From Prevotella sp. (GTDB lineage Bacteria; Bacteroidota; Bacteroidia; Bacteroidales; Bacteroidaceae), in contig JAGAPR010000047.1 of the NCBI GenBank assembly GCA_017623155.1, forward strand, positions 1-64,000: a stretch of DNA of 64,000 nt, read 5' to 3'. Shown here piece after piece: positions 7,431 to 16,300 of the stretch (its first letter is position 1; each line of letters begins with the position of its first letter). The translations under genes and the position numbers were made by a program. A model generated the notes under the pieces. The model made no database searches and had not been told where the DNA came from. It worked only from the letters and a program-made list of their open reading frames with translations.

Positions 7431-7910
7431 ATGAACAGAAAAACAACTATCGCAGCAGTTGCCTTATTGGCAATGGCAGGAGCCACGGCCAAGGCACAGA
7501 CCGATGTCGTTGTGACGAAGCTCAGCGGCGAGCAACAGAGGTTTGAGCTGGCCGATGTAGGCAAGTTCTACTTCGGAGACGGGGCGATGAACGTCGTCTC
7601 GTTGCCCACGAAAGCGGTGACGGCAATCCCCCTTTCGGGCCTGCTCAACATCAAGTTTCTGCCCAACCCCGACGGCATTGACAACATCATCGGTAACGAC
7701 AACCAAGGCGTGAAGTTCGCTTACGACGGCAACCGGCTGTCCGCAAGCGGCATCAACGGCGCGGCATCGGCCGCCATCTTCAGCACCGACGGCAGAAAAA
7801 TGATGAGCGCGAAACAATGGGACGGCACTCCCGTGGAGACCTCATCGCTGCCAAAAGGCGTCTATATCTTCAAAGTAAACAACAACACCTTTAAATTCAT
7901 CAAGAAATGA
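7431..7910 (+). CDS. Secreted protein with C-terminal sorting-type tail (159 aa)
   Basis: The protein starts with a clear signal peptide (MNRKTTIAAVALLAMAGA, cleavage probably after AKAQ). A short DUF-like segment, VTKLSGEQQRFELADVGKFYF, follows; it resembles the N-terminal module of many Bacteroidales surface proteins. The end, IFSTDGRKMM...LPKGVYIFKVNNN...KFIKK, matches the Por-type C-terminal tail. Almost nothing lies between, so this may be a small export-anchored or structural protein. Its stop overlaps the next gene's start by 4 bp (ATGA), so the two are translationally coupled. No enzyme motif is visible and function is unknown. Confidence 0.75.
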   Translation: MNRKTTIAAVALLAMAGATAKAQTDVVVTKLSGEQQRFELADVGKFYFGDGAMNVVSLPTKAVTAIPLSGLLNIKFLPNPDGIDNIIGNDNQGVKFAYDGNRLSASGINGAASAAIFSTDGRKMMSAKQWDGTPVETSSLPKGVYIFKVNNNTFKFIKK

Positions 7911-9265
7911 GAAAATATATATTACTCTTCATCCTTGCCGTAATCTCACTGGCAACGAACGCACAGACAACAGAGCCTAACAGAATACTCGTTACAGACA
8001 AGCTGGGTTCATACACATCATATAACATCAACGACATCGACACCATCGGCTTCGCAACGGTAGAAGGCAGCGTGGCTGCCGACGTGAAAGTGCTGGGCTA
8101 CGCCCAAGGCAAAGGTACGGCCTCCGATACCATCTGGATGGCCGTGACCAAGACCCCGGCGTGCTACACATACAAAATCCTTGTGCTGCCGACGAACACG
8201 GCAAAACAGATCACCACCGACCTGATGGCAGAGGCATACATGAACCGCTATGGCGCCATACGCCAGTGGGACGACTTCACCAACGCCCAGATGACCGGTT
8301 TCGACAAGAAGTTCAAGCCGGGAACATCATATACCGTGGTGACCGTGGGACACGACGGATACGACACTCCGTGCGAATTCCGCACTGCCGAGTTCACCAC
8401 TCCGGAGGCACAGCTTGTCGGAAACCCGCAAGTTACATGCGAGGTAACGAAGGTTACGCCGACAACCATCACCTACAAGTTCACTCCCAACGCCGACGTG
8501 AAGAAATACACCTACCGCCAATTCGACCATAAGGGTGGCGCAATGGACGAGTTCGAGTATTGGGGCCCGATGTTCGGCACTGACAACCTGGGTGACTATA
8601 TCATACGCAACAACTACACATACGACGGAGAGGAAGAGTATACGTATGACGGCCTGATGCCCGGACATGAGTACGAGATTGCAATACTGGCCTTAGATGC
8701 CAACGACAACTACGCTCCGATAACCTATACCTACGCAACCACCGAGCAAAAGGGCGGCACCGGCGAGGCCAAGGTCGACATCACCATCGGAGATTTCAAG
8801 CAAGATGCTGCTTCCGGCGATTACATACAGAGGGTTATATTCACTCCTAACGACCAGACTTTGAAGTACCATGCCGCACTCTTTACAACAAAGAACGACG
8901 GAACGGAGTGGACAGAAGAAGAGATTTTGACATATCTTAAGAGCGACAACAACCCCAACTTCCCGCCGTTCTTCCAAGATCCGAATTGGGATATCATCGA
9001 TGTAGACGACAGCTACTGGACACTTGACACGAACCTTACATTCACCGCAGCTGCCATCGCACAGAACGCCAATGGCGAATGGGGACCGCTGACAAAGGTA
9101 ACAGCCACCACTCCCGATGCTCCGAATGCCGCAAAGACAATGAAGGCCGGCAAGAAGATGCCTCAGCGCATGTTCACGAAGCAGGTCAATCCTATACCAA
9201 ACATGAGTGCTATGAAGCAGATGATGCCCGCAAAGAAAACAGGCATACAGCTGATTGCCAAATAA
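7907..9265 (+). CDS. Secreted protein of unknown function with fibronectin-like repeats
   Basis: The 452-residue product has a signal peptide (MRKYILLFILAVISLATNAQ) and then the same module as the preceding gene (ILVTDKLGSYTSYNINDIDTIGF). Two beta-rich stretches follow (about 60-165 and 165-280), each with a closing pattern such as KPGTSYTVVTVGHDGY and MPGHEYEIAILALDAND that resembles fibronectin type III strands. The C-terminus is basic and methionine- and lysine-rich (MKAGKKMPQRMF, MKQMMPAKK) and lacks an obvious Por tail. It is translationally coupled to 7431-7910. Likely cell-surface or periplasmic; no catalytic motif seen. Confidence 0.7.
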   Translation: MRKYILLFILAVISLATNAQTTEPNRILVTDKLGSYTSYNINDIDTIGFATVEGSVAADVKVLGYAQGKGTASDTIWMAVTKTPACYTYKILVLPTNTAKQITTDLMAEAYMNRYGAIRQWDDFTNAQMTGFDKKFKPGTSYTVVTVGHDGYDTPCEFRTAEFTTPEAQLVGNPQVTCEVTKVTPTTITYKFTPNADVKKYTYRQFDHKGGAMDEFEYWGPMFGTDNLGDYIIRNNYTYDGEEEYTYDGLMPGHEYEIAILALDANDNYAPITYTYATTEQKGGTGEAKVDITIGDFKQDAASGDYIQRVIFTPNDQTLKYHAALFTTKNDGTEWTEEEILTYLKSDNNPNFPPFFQDPNWDIIDVDDSYWTLDTNLTFTAAAIAQNANGEWGPLTKVTATTPDAPNAAKTMKAGKKMPQRMFTKQVNPIPNMSAMKQMMPAKKTGIQLIAK

Positions 9266-9304
9266 TCTGCCGGCAAACAACCGCCAAAGATAAGGCAAAC
9301 TAAA

Positions 9305-9357
9305 AGAAAACCCCTCCCTGCATTTCCCGTTTTGGGGATGCAGGGAGGGGGTTCTTT
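9305..9357. terminator. Bidirectional terminator hairpin
   Basis: Arms 9309-9323 and 9338-9353 (accccctccctgcat type with atgcagggaggg) form a very strong stem. It is followed by cttttatt on the plus strand and preceded by an A-rich stretch, so it could act both ways. It ends the secreted-protein pair. Confidence 0.85.
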
Positions 9358-9372
9358 TATTCTTCCGATTTT

Positions 9373-9457
9373 GTTACGCGGCCGAAGTAACGTTGTTACT
9401 TGGCCGTAGTGACAATGTGATTGAGGCCGCGTAACGATGTTACTTGGGCCGCGTAAC
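9373..9457. repeat. Family A repeat element, copy 1 (four GGCCG units)
   Basis: Four consecutive units of about 21 bp, each built as GTTACnnGGCCGnnGTAAC or a variant, fill this gap. The element aligns end to end with 19316-19401. Each unit is itself an imperfect palindrome around GGCC. Confidence 0.8.
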
Positions 9458-9577
9458 AAATCAGTTTGTTTCTTCATATTTCACCATTTGCATTTGAAAA
9501 CCACGCATTACGTGTTAAAAAACAATAAAAGATTAGTTTGTTTATGGCGATATATATTAAATAATGAGAAAAAGGAG

Positions 9578-9585
9578 TAACTTTG
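9578..9585 (+). promoter_or_regulatory. -7 promoter box of the rplM-rpsI operon
   Basis: TAACTTTG, 181 bp upstream of the rplM start. Predicted transcription start is near 9592. Confidence 0.65.
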
Positions 9586-9591
9586 CAGTCC

Positions 9592-9765
9592 GATTGTTCA
9601 GGGGGACACTTAGGCCCCCGCGGGCGGCGTGTTAATAGCAGTGTCTTTGGCCGGACACGGCGGTTAGTGAATCTCTGCCCATGCGTTGCTTTCGGATTAG
9701 ACTACCGTCAGTGGCGCGAATGAATGAAAAGAAAATGTTTTTTAGTAGTAAATTTTAAAACAGAA
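9592..9765 (+). ncRNA. Probable L13 ribosomal-protein leader RNA
   Basis: The transcript from the promoter at 9578-9585 would carry about 170 nt before rplM. This stretch is G- and C-rich unlike neighbouring spacers and has local hairpins (GGGGG 9601-9605 with GCCCCC 9614-9619; GTGTC 9641-9645 with GACAC 9654-9658). Structured autoregulatory leaders before L13 genes have been described in Bacteroidia, from memory of comparative RNA surveys. That this is one of them is inference from position and structure. Confidence 0.5.
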
Positions 9766-10227
9766 ATGAACACTTTAAGTTACAAGACTATTTCCGTAAA
9801 CAAGGAAACAGCTAAGAAAGAGTGGGTTGTGATAGACGCGAGCGACCAGATTGTGGGCCGTCTGTGCTCTAAGGTAGCCAAGTTGCTTCGTGGAAAGTAC
9901 AAGCCTACTTTCACTCCCCACGTGGATTGTGGAGACAACGTGATTATCATCAATGCCCAGAAAGTGGTATTCTCCGGCAAGAAAGAGACAGACAAGGTTT
10001 ATACACGCTATACCGGTTATCCCGGCGGACAGCGTTTCAACACTCCCGCCGAGTTGCGCAAGCGCGAGGATGGTGCCGAGCGTATCATTCGTCACGCCGT
10101 GAAGGGCATGTTGCCCAAAGGTCCCCTTGGCCGCAGCCTGATGAACAACCTCTATATATATGAGGGCACAGAGCACAAGCACGAGGCACAGAAGCCGAAG
10201 TCAATAGATATTAACCAGTATAAATAA
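9766..10227 (+). CDS. rplM: 50S ribosomal protein L13
   Basis: L13 is an early-assembling protein of the large ribosomal subunit. The 153-residue protein starts MNTLSYKTISVNKETA and contains the signature stretch WVVIDASDQIVGRLCSKVA and the conserved GGQRFNTPAELRKR and GMLPKGPLGR. An ATG at 9724 is in frame, but its extra 14 residues lie in the leader and are unlike other L13 N-termini, so 9766 is chosen. rpsI follows after 11 bp in the standard L13-S9 pair. Confidence 0.95.
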   Translation: MNTLSYKTISVNKETAKKEWVVIDASDQIVGRLCSKVAKLLRGKYKPTFTPHVDCGDNVIIINAQKVVFSGKKETDKVYTRYTGYPGGQRFNTPAELRKREDGAERIIRHAVKGMLPKGPLGRSLMNNLYIYEGTEHKHEAQKPKSIDINQYK

Positions 10228-10238
10228 AGCTAAGGAAG

Positions 10239-10625
10239 ATGGAAGTAGTTAATGCAATTGGTCGCCGTAAGAGTGCCGTGGCACGTGTTTATGTAAGCGA
10301 AGGAACAGGCAAGATTACGATCAATAAGAAAGACGTAACGGAATATTTCCCCTCAGCCATCCTGCAGTATGTGGTAAAACAGCCGCTCGAACTGCTCGAA
10401 GTGCTTGAGAAATATGATATAAAGGCAAATCTCGATGGTGGCGGTTTCACCGGCCAGAGTCAGGCTCTGCGTCTTGCTATTGCCCGTGCCCTCGTGAAAA
10501 TCAACGCCGAGGACAAGAAGAACCTCAAAGATCACGGATTTCTCACTCGCGACTCTCGTGCCGTTGAGCGTAAGAAGCCGGGACAGCCGAAGGCTCGTCG
10601 TCGCTTCCAGTTCAGCAAGCGTTAA
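10239..10625 (+). CDS. rpsI: 30S ribosomal protein S9
   Basis: S9 sits in the head of the small subunit with its C-terminal tail reaching the P-site tRNA. The 128-residue protein begins MEVVNAIGRRKSAVARVY, holds GGGFTGQSQALRLAIARALVKI, and ends in the conserved basic tail KARRRFQFSKR, whose terminal Lys-Arg is the tRNA-contacting end. It lies 11 bp after rplM in the same operon. A 176-bp spacer separates it from rpsB. Confidence 0.96.
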   Translation: MEVVNAIGRRKSAVARVYVSEGTGKITINKKDVTEYFPSAILQYVVKQPLELLEVLEKYDIKANLDGGGFTGQSQALRLAIARALVKINAEDKKNLKDHGFLTRDSRAVERKKPGQPKARRRFQFSKR

Positions 10626-10801
10626 TATTGCGCCTCGCGTTTCGATTGGCTGTATGCTTTTTGCAGCCGGTCGGGCGTGCTGAACATGTTTAGTATCTAA
10701 ACCGGCGGGATTTCCCGGCTGTGCCGTGCAACTACCCGCAGGCTGATTCTAAAAGACAAGAATTTTAAAAGAAAGTAAACAACAATTTAAAGCAAAAGAA
10801 A
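10626..10801 (+). ncRNA. Possible leader RNA before rpsB
   Basis: The 176-bp spacer has a GC-rich core. GCCGGT 10666-10671 can pair with ACCGGC 10701-10706 around a 29-nt loop, and an alternative GGGA/TCCC hairpin lies directly after it (10707-10716). Mutually exclusive pairings of this kind fit a regulated leader for S2. No promoter box is seen, so it may act within the longer rplM transcript. The assignment is from position and pairing only. Confidence 0.35.
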
Positions 10802-11605
10802 ATGTCAAGAACAAATTTTGATATGTTATTGCAGGCCGGATGTCATTTCGGTCACCTGCGCCGCAAGTGGAACCCCGCGATGGCTCCCTATATCTATACC
10901 GAGCGTAACGGAATTCACATCATCGACCTCCACAAGACCGTAGCCAAGGTCGACGAGGCAGCCGAGGCACTCAAGCAGATTGCCAAGTCGGGCAAGAAAA
11001 TCTTGTTCGTCGCTACTAAAAAACAGACAAAGGAAATCGTGGCCGAGAAGGCAACGAGCGTAAACATGCCTTACGTTATCGAGCGTTGGCCGGGCGGTAT
11101 GCTCACCAACTTCCCCACAATCCGCAAGGCAGTGAAGAAAATGGCGAACATCGACAAGCTGATGAACGACGGAACTTTCTCAAATCTCTCAAAGCGTGAG
11201 CTTCTTCAAATCACACGCCAGCGCGCCAAGCTCGAGAAGAACCTCGGTTCTATCTCGGATTTGACACGCCTCCCCTCTGCCCTTTTCGTGGTAGACGTGA
11301 TGAAAGAGGCCATCGCAGTGAAAGAGGCCAACCGTCTCGGTATCCCCGTGTTCGGTATTGTGGATACGAACTCCGATCCGAAGAACATTGACTTCATCAT
11401 CCCGGCAAACGACGACGCGAAAGACAGCGTTGAGACAATTCTCGCCGCATGTTGCGGTGCGATAGCCGAAGGACTCGAAGAGCGCAAGGTGGAGAAAGCC
11501 GACGAGAACGCCGCACAGGCTCAGGCCGAGGCAGAAGCAGGCGAGGAGAAACCCCGTCGCGCACGCCGTGCCCGCAAGGACACTCCCAAGACAGAGGAGG
11601 AATAA
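10802..11605 (+). CDS. rpsB: 30S ribosomal protein S2
   Basis: S2 bridges the head and body of the small subunit. The 267-residue protein has the family starts MSRTNFDMLLQAGCHFGHLR and RKWNPAMAPYIYTERNGIHI, plus RWPGGMLTNFPTIRKAVKK. It ends in a long acidic and arginine-rich tail (QAEAEAGEEKPRRARRARKD) common in Bacteroidales S2. tsf follows after 38 bp, the usual S2-EF-Ts pair. Confidence 0.96.
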   Translation: MSRTNFDMLLQAGCHFGHLRRKWNPAMAPYIYTERNGIHIIDLHKTVAKVDEAAEALKQIAKSGKKILFVATKKQTKEIVAEKATSVNMPYVIERWPGGMLTNFPTIRKAVKKMANIDKLMNDGTFSNLSKRELLQITRQRAKLEKNLGSISDLTRLPSALFVVDVMKEAIAVKEANRLGIPVFGIVDTNSDPKNIDFIIPANDDAKDSVETILAACCGAIAEGLEERKVEKADENAAQAQAEAEAGEEKPRRARRARKDTPKTEEE

Positions 11606-11643
11606 TCCATAATTAATAACTTAGAAATTTACAGAAGAGATAT

Positions 11644-12642
11644 ATGGCAATATCAATGACAGATATCAAGAAGCTCCGCGCCATGACCGGCGCAGGTCTC
11701 GCAGACGTAAAGAACGCGCTGACAGAGGCCGACGGAGACTTCGACAAGGCTAAGGACCTGCTCCGCGAACGCGGACTCGCCATTGCCGCAAAGCGTAGTG
11801 ACCGCGAGACTTCAAACGGCTGCGTGCTCGTAAAGGTTGACGGCAACTTCGGTGCCATGGTGGCCTTGAAGTGCGAGACCGATTTCGTTGCCACAGGCAA
11901 GGACTTCGTGGCACTGACACAGGCAATCCTCGATGCTGCCGTGGCAAAAAGATGCAAGACAATAGAAGAAGTAAGAGAGCTCACACTGGCCAACGGTGAG
12001 AATGCACAGGAGGCTGTCACACAGCGCTCGGGTATCACCGGTGAGAAAATGGAGCTCGACGGCTACTTCTATCTTGAAGGTGAGAATATCGAGGCTTACG
12101 ACCACATGGGCAAGCACACACTTGCAACCATGGTACAGACAAACAAGGCCGCAGCAGAAGCCGGACACAAGGTAGCCATGCAGGTGGCAGCCATGAAGCC
12201 GGTGGCACTCGACGAGACAACCATGCCTCAAAGCATCCTCGACGAGGAGTACAAAGTAGCTGTGGAGAAAACCAAGGAAGAGCAAGTGGAGAAGGCTGTC
12301 GTTGCCGCTATCAAGAAAGCAGGCATCAACCCCAACCTCGTTGACTCTGACGAGCACATCGAGTCTAACATCAACAAAGGCTGGCTCACACGCGAGGATG
12401 CCGACAAGGCTAAGGAGATACGCGAGAAGACAGCTGCCGAGAAAGCAGCCAACCTGCCCGCACAGATGATAGAGAACATCGCCAAGGGTCGTGTTGCCAA
12501 GTTCTTGAAAGAGAACTGCCTCGTAGATCAGGAGTTCCAGTTCGGTGACGGCGACAAGATTACCGTAGCCGCATGGCTGAAGCAGCAGGACAGTGAGCTG
12601 AAGATTGTAGACTTCAAGCGCTTTACACTCGCCGCTGAGTAA
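11644..12642 (+). CDS. tsf: Elongation factor Ts
   Basis: EF-Ts exchanges GDP for GTP on EF-Tu. The 332-residue protein has the N-terminal UBA-like signature KLRAMTGAGLADVKNALTEA and the signature GNFGAMVALKCETDFVA. The duplicated core domain follows, including AAGHKVAMQVAAMKPVAL. It is the last gene of the operon and is followed by a terminator at 12685-12729. Confidence 0.96.
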   Translation: MAISMTDIKKLRAMTGAGLADVKNALTEADGDFDKAKDLLRERGLAIAAKRSDRETSNGCVLVKVDGNFGAMVALKCETDFVATGKDFVALTQAILDAAVAKRCKTIEEVRELTLANGENAQEAVTQRSGITGEKMELDGYFYLEGENIEAYDHMGKHTLATMVQTNKAAAEAGHKVAMQVAAMKPVALDETTMPQSILDEEYKVAVEKTKEEQVEKAVVAAIKKAGINPNLVDSDEHIESNINKGWLTREDADKAKEIREKTAAEKAANLPAQMIENIAKGRVAKFLKENCLVDQEFQFGDGDKITVAAWLKQQDSELKIVDFKRFTLAAE

Positions 12643-12684
12643 GACGACTGTGCCTCCGCAAGCCGGAGACATGACAATAACATG

Positions 12685-12729
12685 CAAGTCGGGAAGTTGA
12701 GCCGCAAGGCTTTTCTTCCCGGCTTTTTG
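12685..12729 (+). terminator. Rho-independent terminator after tsf
   Basis: Arms 12686-12696 and 12715-12725 (aagtcgggaag with cttcccggctt) form an 11-bp stem with one G-T pair, followed by TTTTTG. An in-frame ATG at 12682 for the next gene falls inside this hairpin, which argues against it. Confidence 0.85.
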
Positions 12730-12747
12730 CTTAAAAAAACCAAAGAC

Positions 12748-13365
12748 ATGAAGATATTTGCAGTAGGAATGAACTACATTCAGCACAATAAAGAGCTGGA
12801 TGGAGCGTTATATAAACCGGAGAGTCCCGTGATTTTCACCAAAGCCGACTCGGCATTGCTTAAAGACAGGAAGCCTTTTTTCATTCCCGATTGGATGGGC
12901 CGGGTGGATTATGAGACAGAGATAGTGGTGCGGATATGCCGTCTCGGCAAGAGCATCCCGGAGCAGTTTGCCCATCGTTATTACGATGCCGTCACGGTCG
13001 GAATAGATTTTACGGCACGCGATTTGCAGAAAAAGCTACGAGAGGCGCGCCTGTCATGGGACTTATGTAAAGGCTTCGACGGGTCGGCGGCCATAGGAGA
13101 GTGGGTAGACAAGCGTATGTTCAGAGACATACAGGCTCTTCGCTTTCATCTCGACATCAACGGAACGACCGTTCAAGAAGGCTGCACGAGCGACATGCTC
13201 TTCAGAATAGACGAGCTCGTGGCCTATATAAGCCGCTTCTTCACCTTGAAGACGGGCGACATAATATATACTGGGACACCGGCCGGAATAGGACCGGTGC
13301 ACATCGACGACCACCTGACGGGATATATAGAAGACAGAAAAGTATTGGAATTCAACTGTAAATGA
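12748..13365 (+). CDS. Fumarylacetoacetate hydrolase-family protein
   Basis: A 205-residue FAH-family enzyme. Members act on 2-oxo-acid compounds such as acylpyruvates with a bound divalent metal. The metal-site pattern is visible: VDYETEIVVRI supplies the acidic ligands, VGIDFTARDLQ follows, and IIYTGTPAGIGPVHIDD lies near the end. The start is placed at 12748 (MKIFAVGMNYIQHN), since an upstream in-frame ATG lies in the terminator hairpin. The stop overlaps the porU start by 4 bp, so the two are coupled, an arrangement whose meaning is not obvious. The substrate cannot be read. Confidence 0.85.
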   Translation: MKIFAVGMNYIQHNKELDGALYKPESPVIFTKADSALLKDRKPFFIPDWMGRVDYETEIVVRICRLGKSIPEQFAHRYYDAVTVGIDFTARDLQKKLREARLSWDLCKGFDGSAAIGEWVDKRMFRDIQALRFHLDINGTTVQEGCTSDMLFRIDELVAYISRFFTLKTGDIIYTGTPAGIGPVHIDDHLTGYIEDRKVLEFNCK

Positions 13366-16300
13366 CGAAAAGAAAAATCCTGATATTTGCCCTTTTGCTG
13401 TGCGGAATGACGCAAATCGCCGCGCAGGAATTTTTCAATCTGACGGCCGAGCAAGTCAGGATAGACACTCTTTTGCCTCGTTTCAGCTATTCAAAAGACC
13501 TCGGATATGACTATTCCGACTCCGTGTACGATGTCAGGATAGACTATCCGGAGTTTATAGACATGGGGAATGCCGACATAGAGCGATACATGAAAATCAC
13601 CACCGACGCGCTGCCGACACTTCCCGTTCCGGATGTTTCCGTATCGGTGTCGCGCAAACGCGGCTCGCTCGACGTGTCGTTCGTGCCCCTCGTATTCCGC
13701 GACGGGCGCTACAAGAAGCTCGTCAGCTTTAAACTCACCATCAATTCCGCACCCTCAAAAAACTTAATCGCAGGCCGTCGCATGCCCGCAACTCGTGCAA
13801 CTGCGGCCGACAGATATGCCGAGAACTCGGTTCTCAGGAGCGGCTCGTGGGCAAAAATCCGAGTGCCGGCAAACGGCATATACCATCTTTCAGACGCCCT
13901 CATACGGCAGGCCGGCTTTTCCGACATATCGAAAATACGCGTTTACGGTTATGGCGGAGCCTTGCAACCCGAGCGTTTGGACGCCGATTATCTCACATCG
14001 ACCGACGATTTGACTCAGGTGCCCACGTATACGGTCGGCGGCAGACGTTTTTTCTATGCCAAAGGTCCCGTGCAATGGACCTCCAACAACGACCGTGAGC
14101 GCAATCCTTACTCCGATTACGGCTATTATTTCATCACCGAGAGCGACGAAGAGGCAATTCAATCGGACAGTGCCGCATTCTTCGGTAGCTTTTATCCCGC
14201 GGCCGAAGACTATAATACTTTATACGAAACAGACGATTACGCATGGTATCACAGCGGGAGAAATCTCTACGATTCGAGAACTTTTACCGTCAATGTGCCT
14301 AACGATTATACCATTGCCGCCGCAGGAAATGCGACAACAGGACGCGTCAGAGTGGTGATGACGGCCGATGTGTCATCTGCCGCGACAATCAGTGTGAACG
14401 ACAGTCTCGTGGGAACAATCACCGTATCGACTTCAAAAGACGAGAATGCCATGGCCAATCGCAACAGCGTATCACTTGACGTGCGCAACTTAAAACCCGA
14501 AAATAAGGTTACAATCACGCAGACACGGGGCGGTACCATGCACCTCGATTACATCACTTTGCATACCGACAAGCCGCGGGTGGCACCCGATTTGACTGTC
14601 GCTGAGATGCCTGTTCCCGAATTTGTGCATCGCATTACCAATCAAAATCTACACGCCGACACACCTGTCGACATGGTGATAATAATCCCCACAACCCAGA
14701 AACTGCGTGCGCAAGCCGAACGATTGAAAGCAATTCACGAGCAAACGGATGGTCTGCGGGTGCGCATTGTGCCCGCCGACGAGCTGTATAACGAGTTCTC
14801 GAGCGGCACACCCGACGCCACTGCATATCGCAGATACATGAAAATGCTATACGACAGAGCCGCCACCGATGCCGACGCGCCAAAGTATCTGCTGCTTTTC
14901 GGCGATGCGGCATGGGACAACCGCATGCTCACATCTGTATGGCGCAACTGTTCTCCCGACGATTTTCTCTTGTCTTATCAAAGCCGCAACTCGGTCAGTA
15001 AGACACACAGCCATATCTCAGAAGACTTTTTCTGCCTGCTCGACGACGATGAAAGGATATTCAACGGCACCGACACCGAAGCCGTTGACAATCCCGATTA
15101 CTACAGAACCAATTTCAGAGGCAAGCCGGATGTAGCCGTCGGACGTATTCCCGTGCGCACACCGGAAGAAGCTTCCATCGTCGTTGACAAGACAGAGGCA
15201 TATATATCCAACCGTAATGCCGGTCCGTGGAACAATACCGTCGTATTTCTCGGTGATGATGGAGACGGAAATATACACATGAGCGGAGCCAATAATGCCG
15301 CAGGCGTGTTGGCATCGCGAACATCGAGCATCGACATTAAGAAGATAATGTGGGATGCTTATCGCCGCGAGACCTCCTCGACAGGTTCGAGATACCCCGA
15401 TGTAGAGCGTGTCGTGCGGCAGTATATGACGGAAGGTGCGCTCATGATAAACTATTCCGGACACGGCTCGCCGGTGCTTTTGTCGCACGAGCATGTCGTG
15501 ACGTTGCGCGATTTCGCGACCACCGAGACGGCGAACCTGCCGTTATGGGTCACTGCCGCATGCGATGTTACGCCGTTCGATGGACAGGAGAGCAATATCG
15601 GAGAGACCGCTTTGCTCAACAAAAACGGCGGAGCCGTGGCATTCATAGGTACCACACGCACCGTATATTCCAACTATAACGAGAGCATCAACAAGGCTTT
15701 TGTCATCGAAATGCTCGGCAATGGCGATGAGAACGTTTCTATTGGAGAAGCTCTCCGCAGGGCAAAGAACGACATGGTAAGCCCCTCTTCGAGCGGATAT
15801 TCCACCGATTTCAGCGACAACAAGCTGCATTTCGTGCTGTTGGGCGACCCCGCATTAAAGCTCTGCAAGCCCACTTTCACCGTCTCTATCGACAGTATAG
15901 GGGGCAAGAAAGCCGATGGCAGTGAGGAGATATCCCTCAAAGCGGGCGAGGCCGTCACCGTAATCGCGCATTTGAAAGACGGCGACCGCACGCTGACCGA
16001 CTTCAACGGTATCATGACAGCCACTGTGAAAGATATAGAAGAGCAGATAGTATGTCTGGCAAACGAGACGGGAAAAACTCAGAACGCATTTAGGTACAAA
16101 GACCGCACGGGCACAATTTTCCGCGGCTCGGACAGTGTGCGAAACGGGCGTATGGCCTTTTCGTTCATCATTCCGAAAGACATAAAGTACAAAGACGGTA
16201 CAGGGCAGATTATCATCTATGCCGTGAACGGCGACAAAACGGCGATAGGCCACGGCGCGAACGACAGCTTCACGCTGAGCGGCTCGGCCGGTGACGCGTC

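Noticed and set aside
9373-9457. CRISPR-like array
   Set aside because: Units are contiguous palindromes without unique spacers, and there are no cas genes. The same holds for families B and C.
11812-12786. Long minus-strand frame (324 codons) opposite tsf
   Set aside because: It lies wholly antisense to a certain gene and is rich in Cys, His and Leu, as expected of a shadow frame in a G/C-third-position gene.
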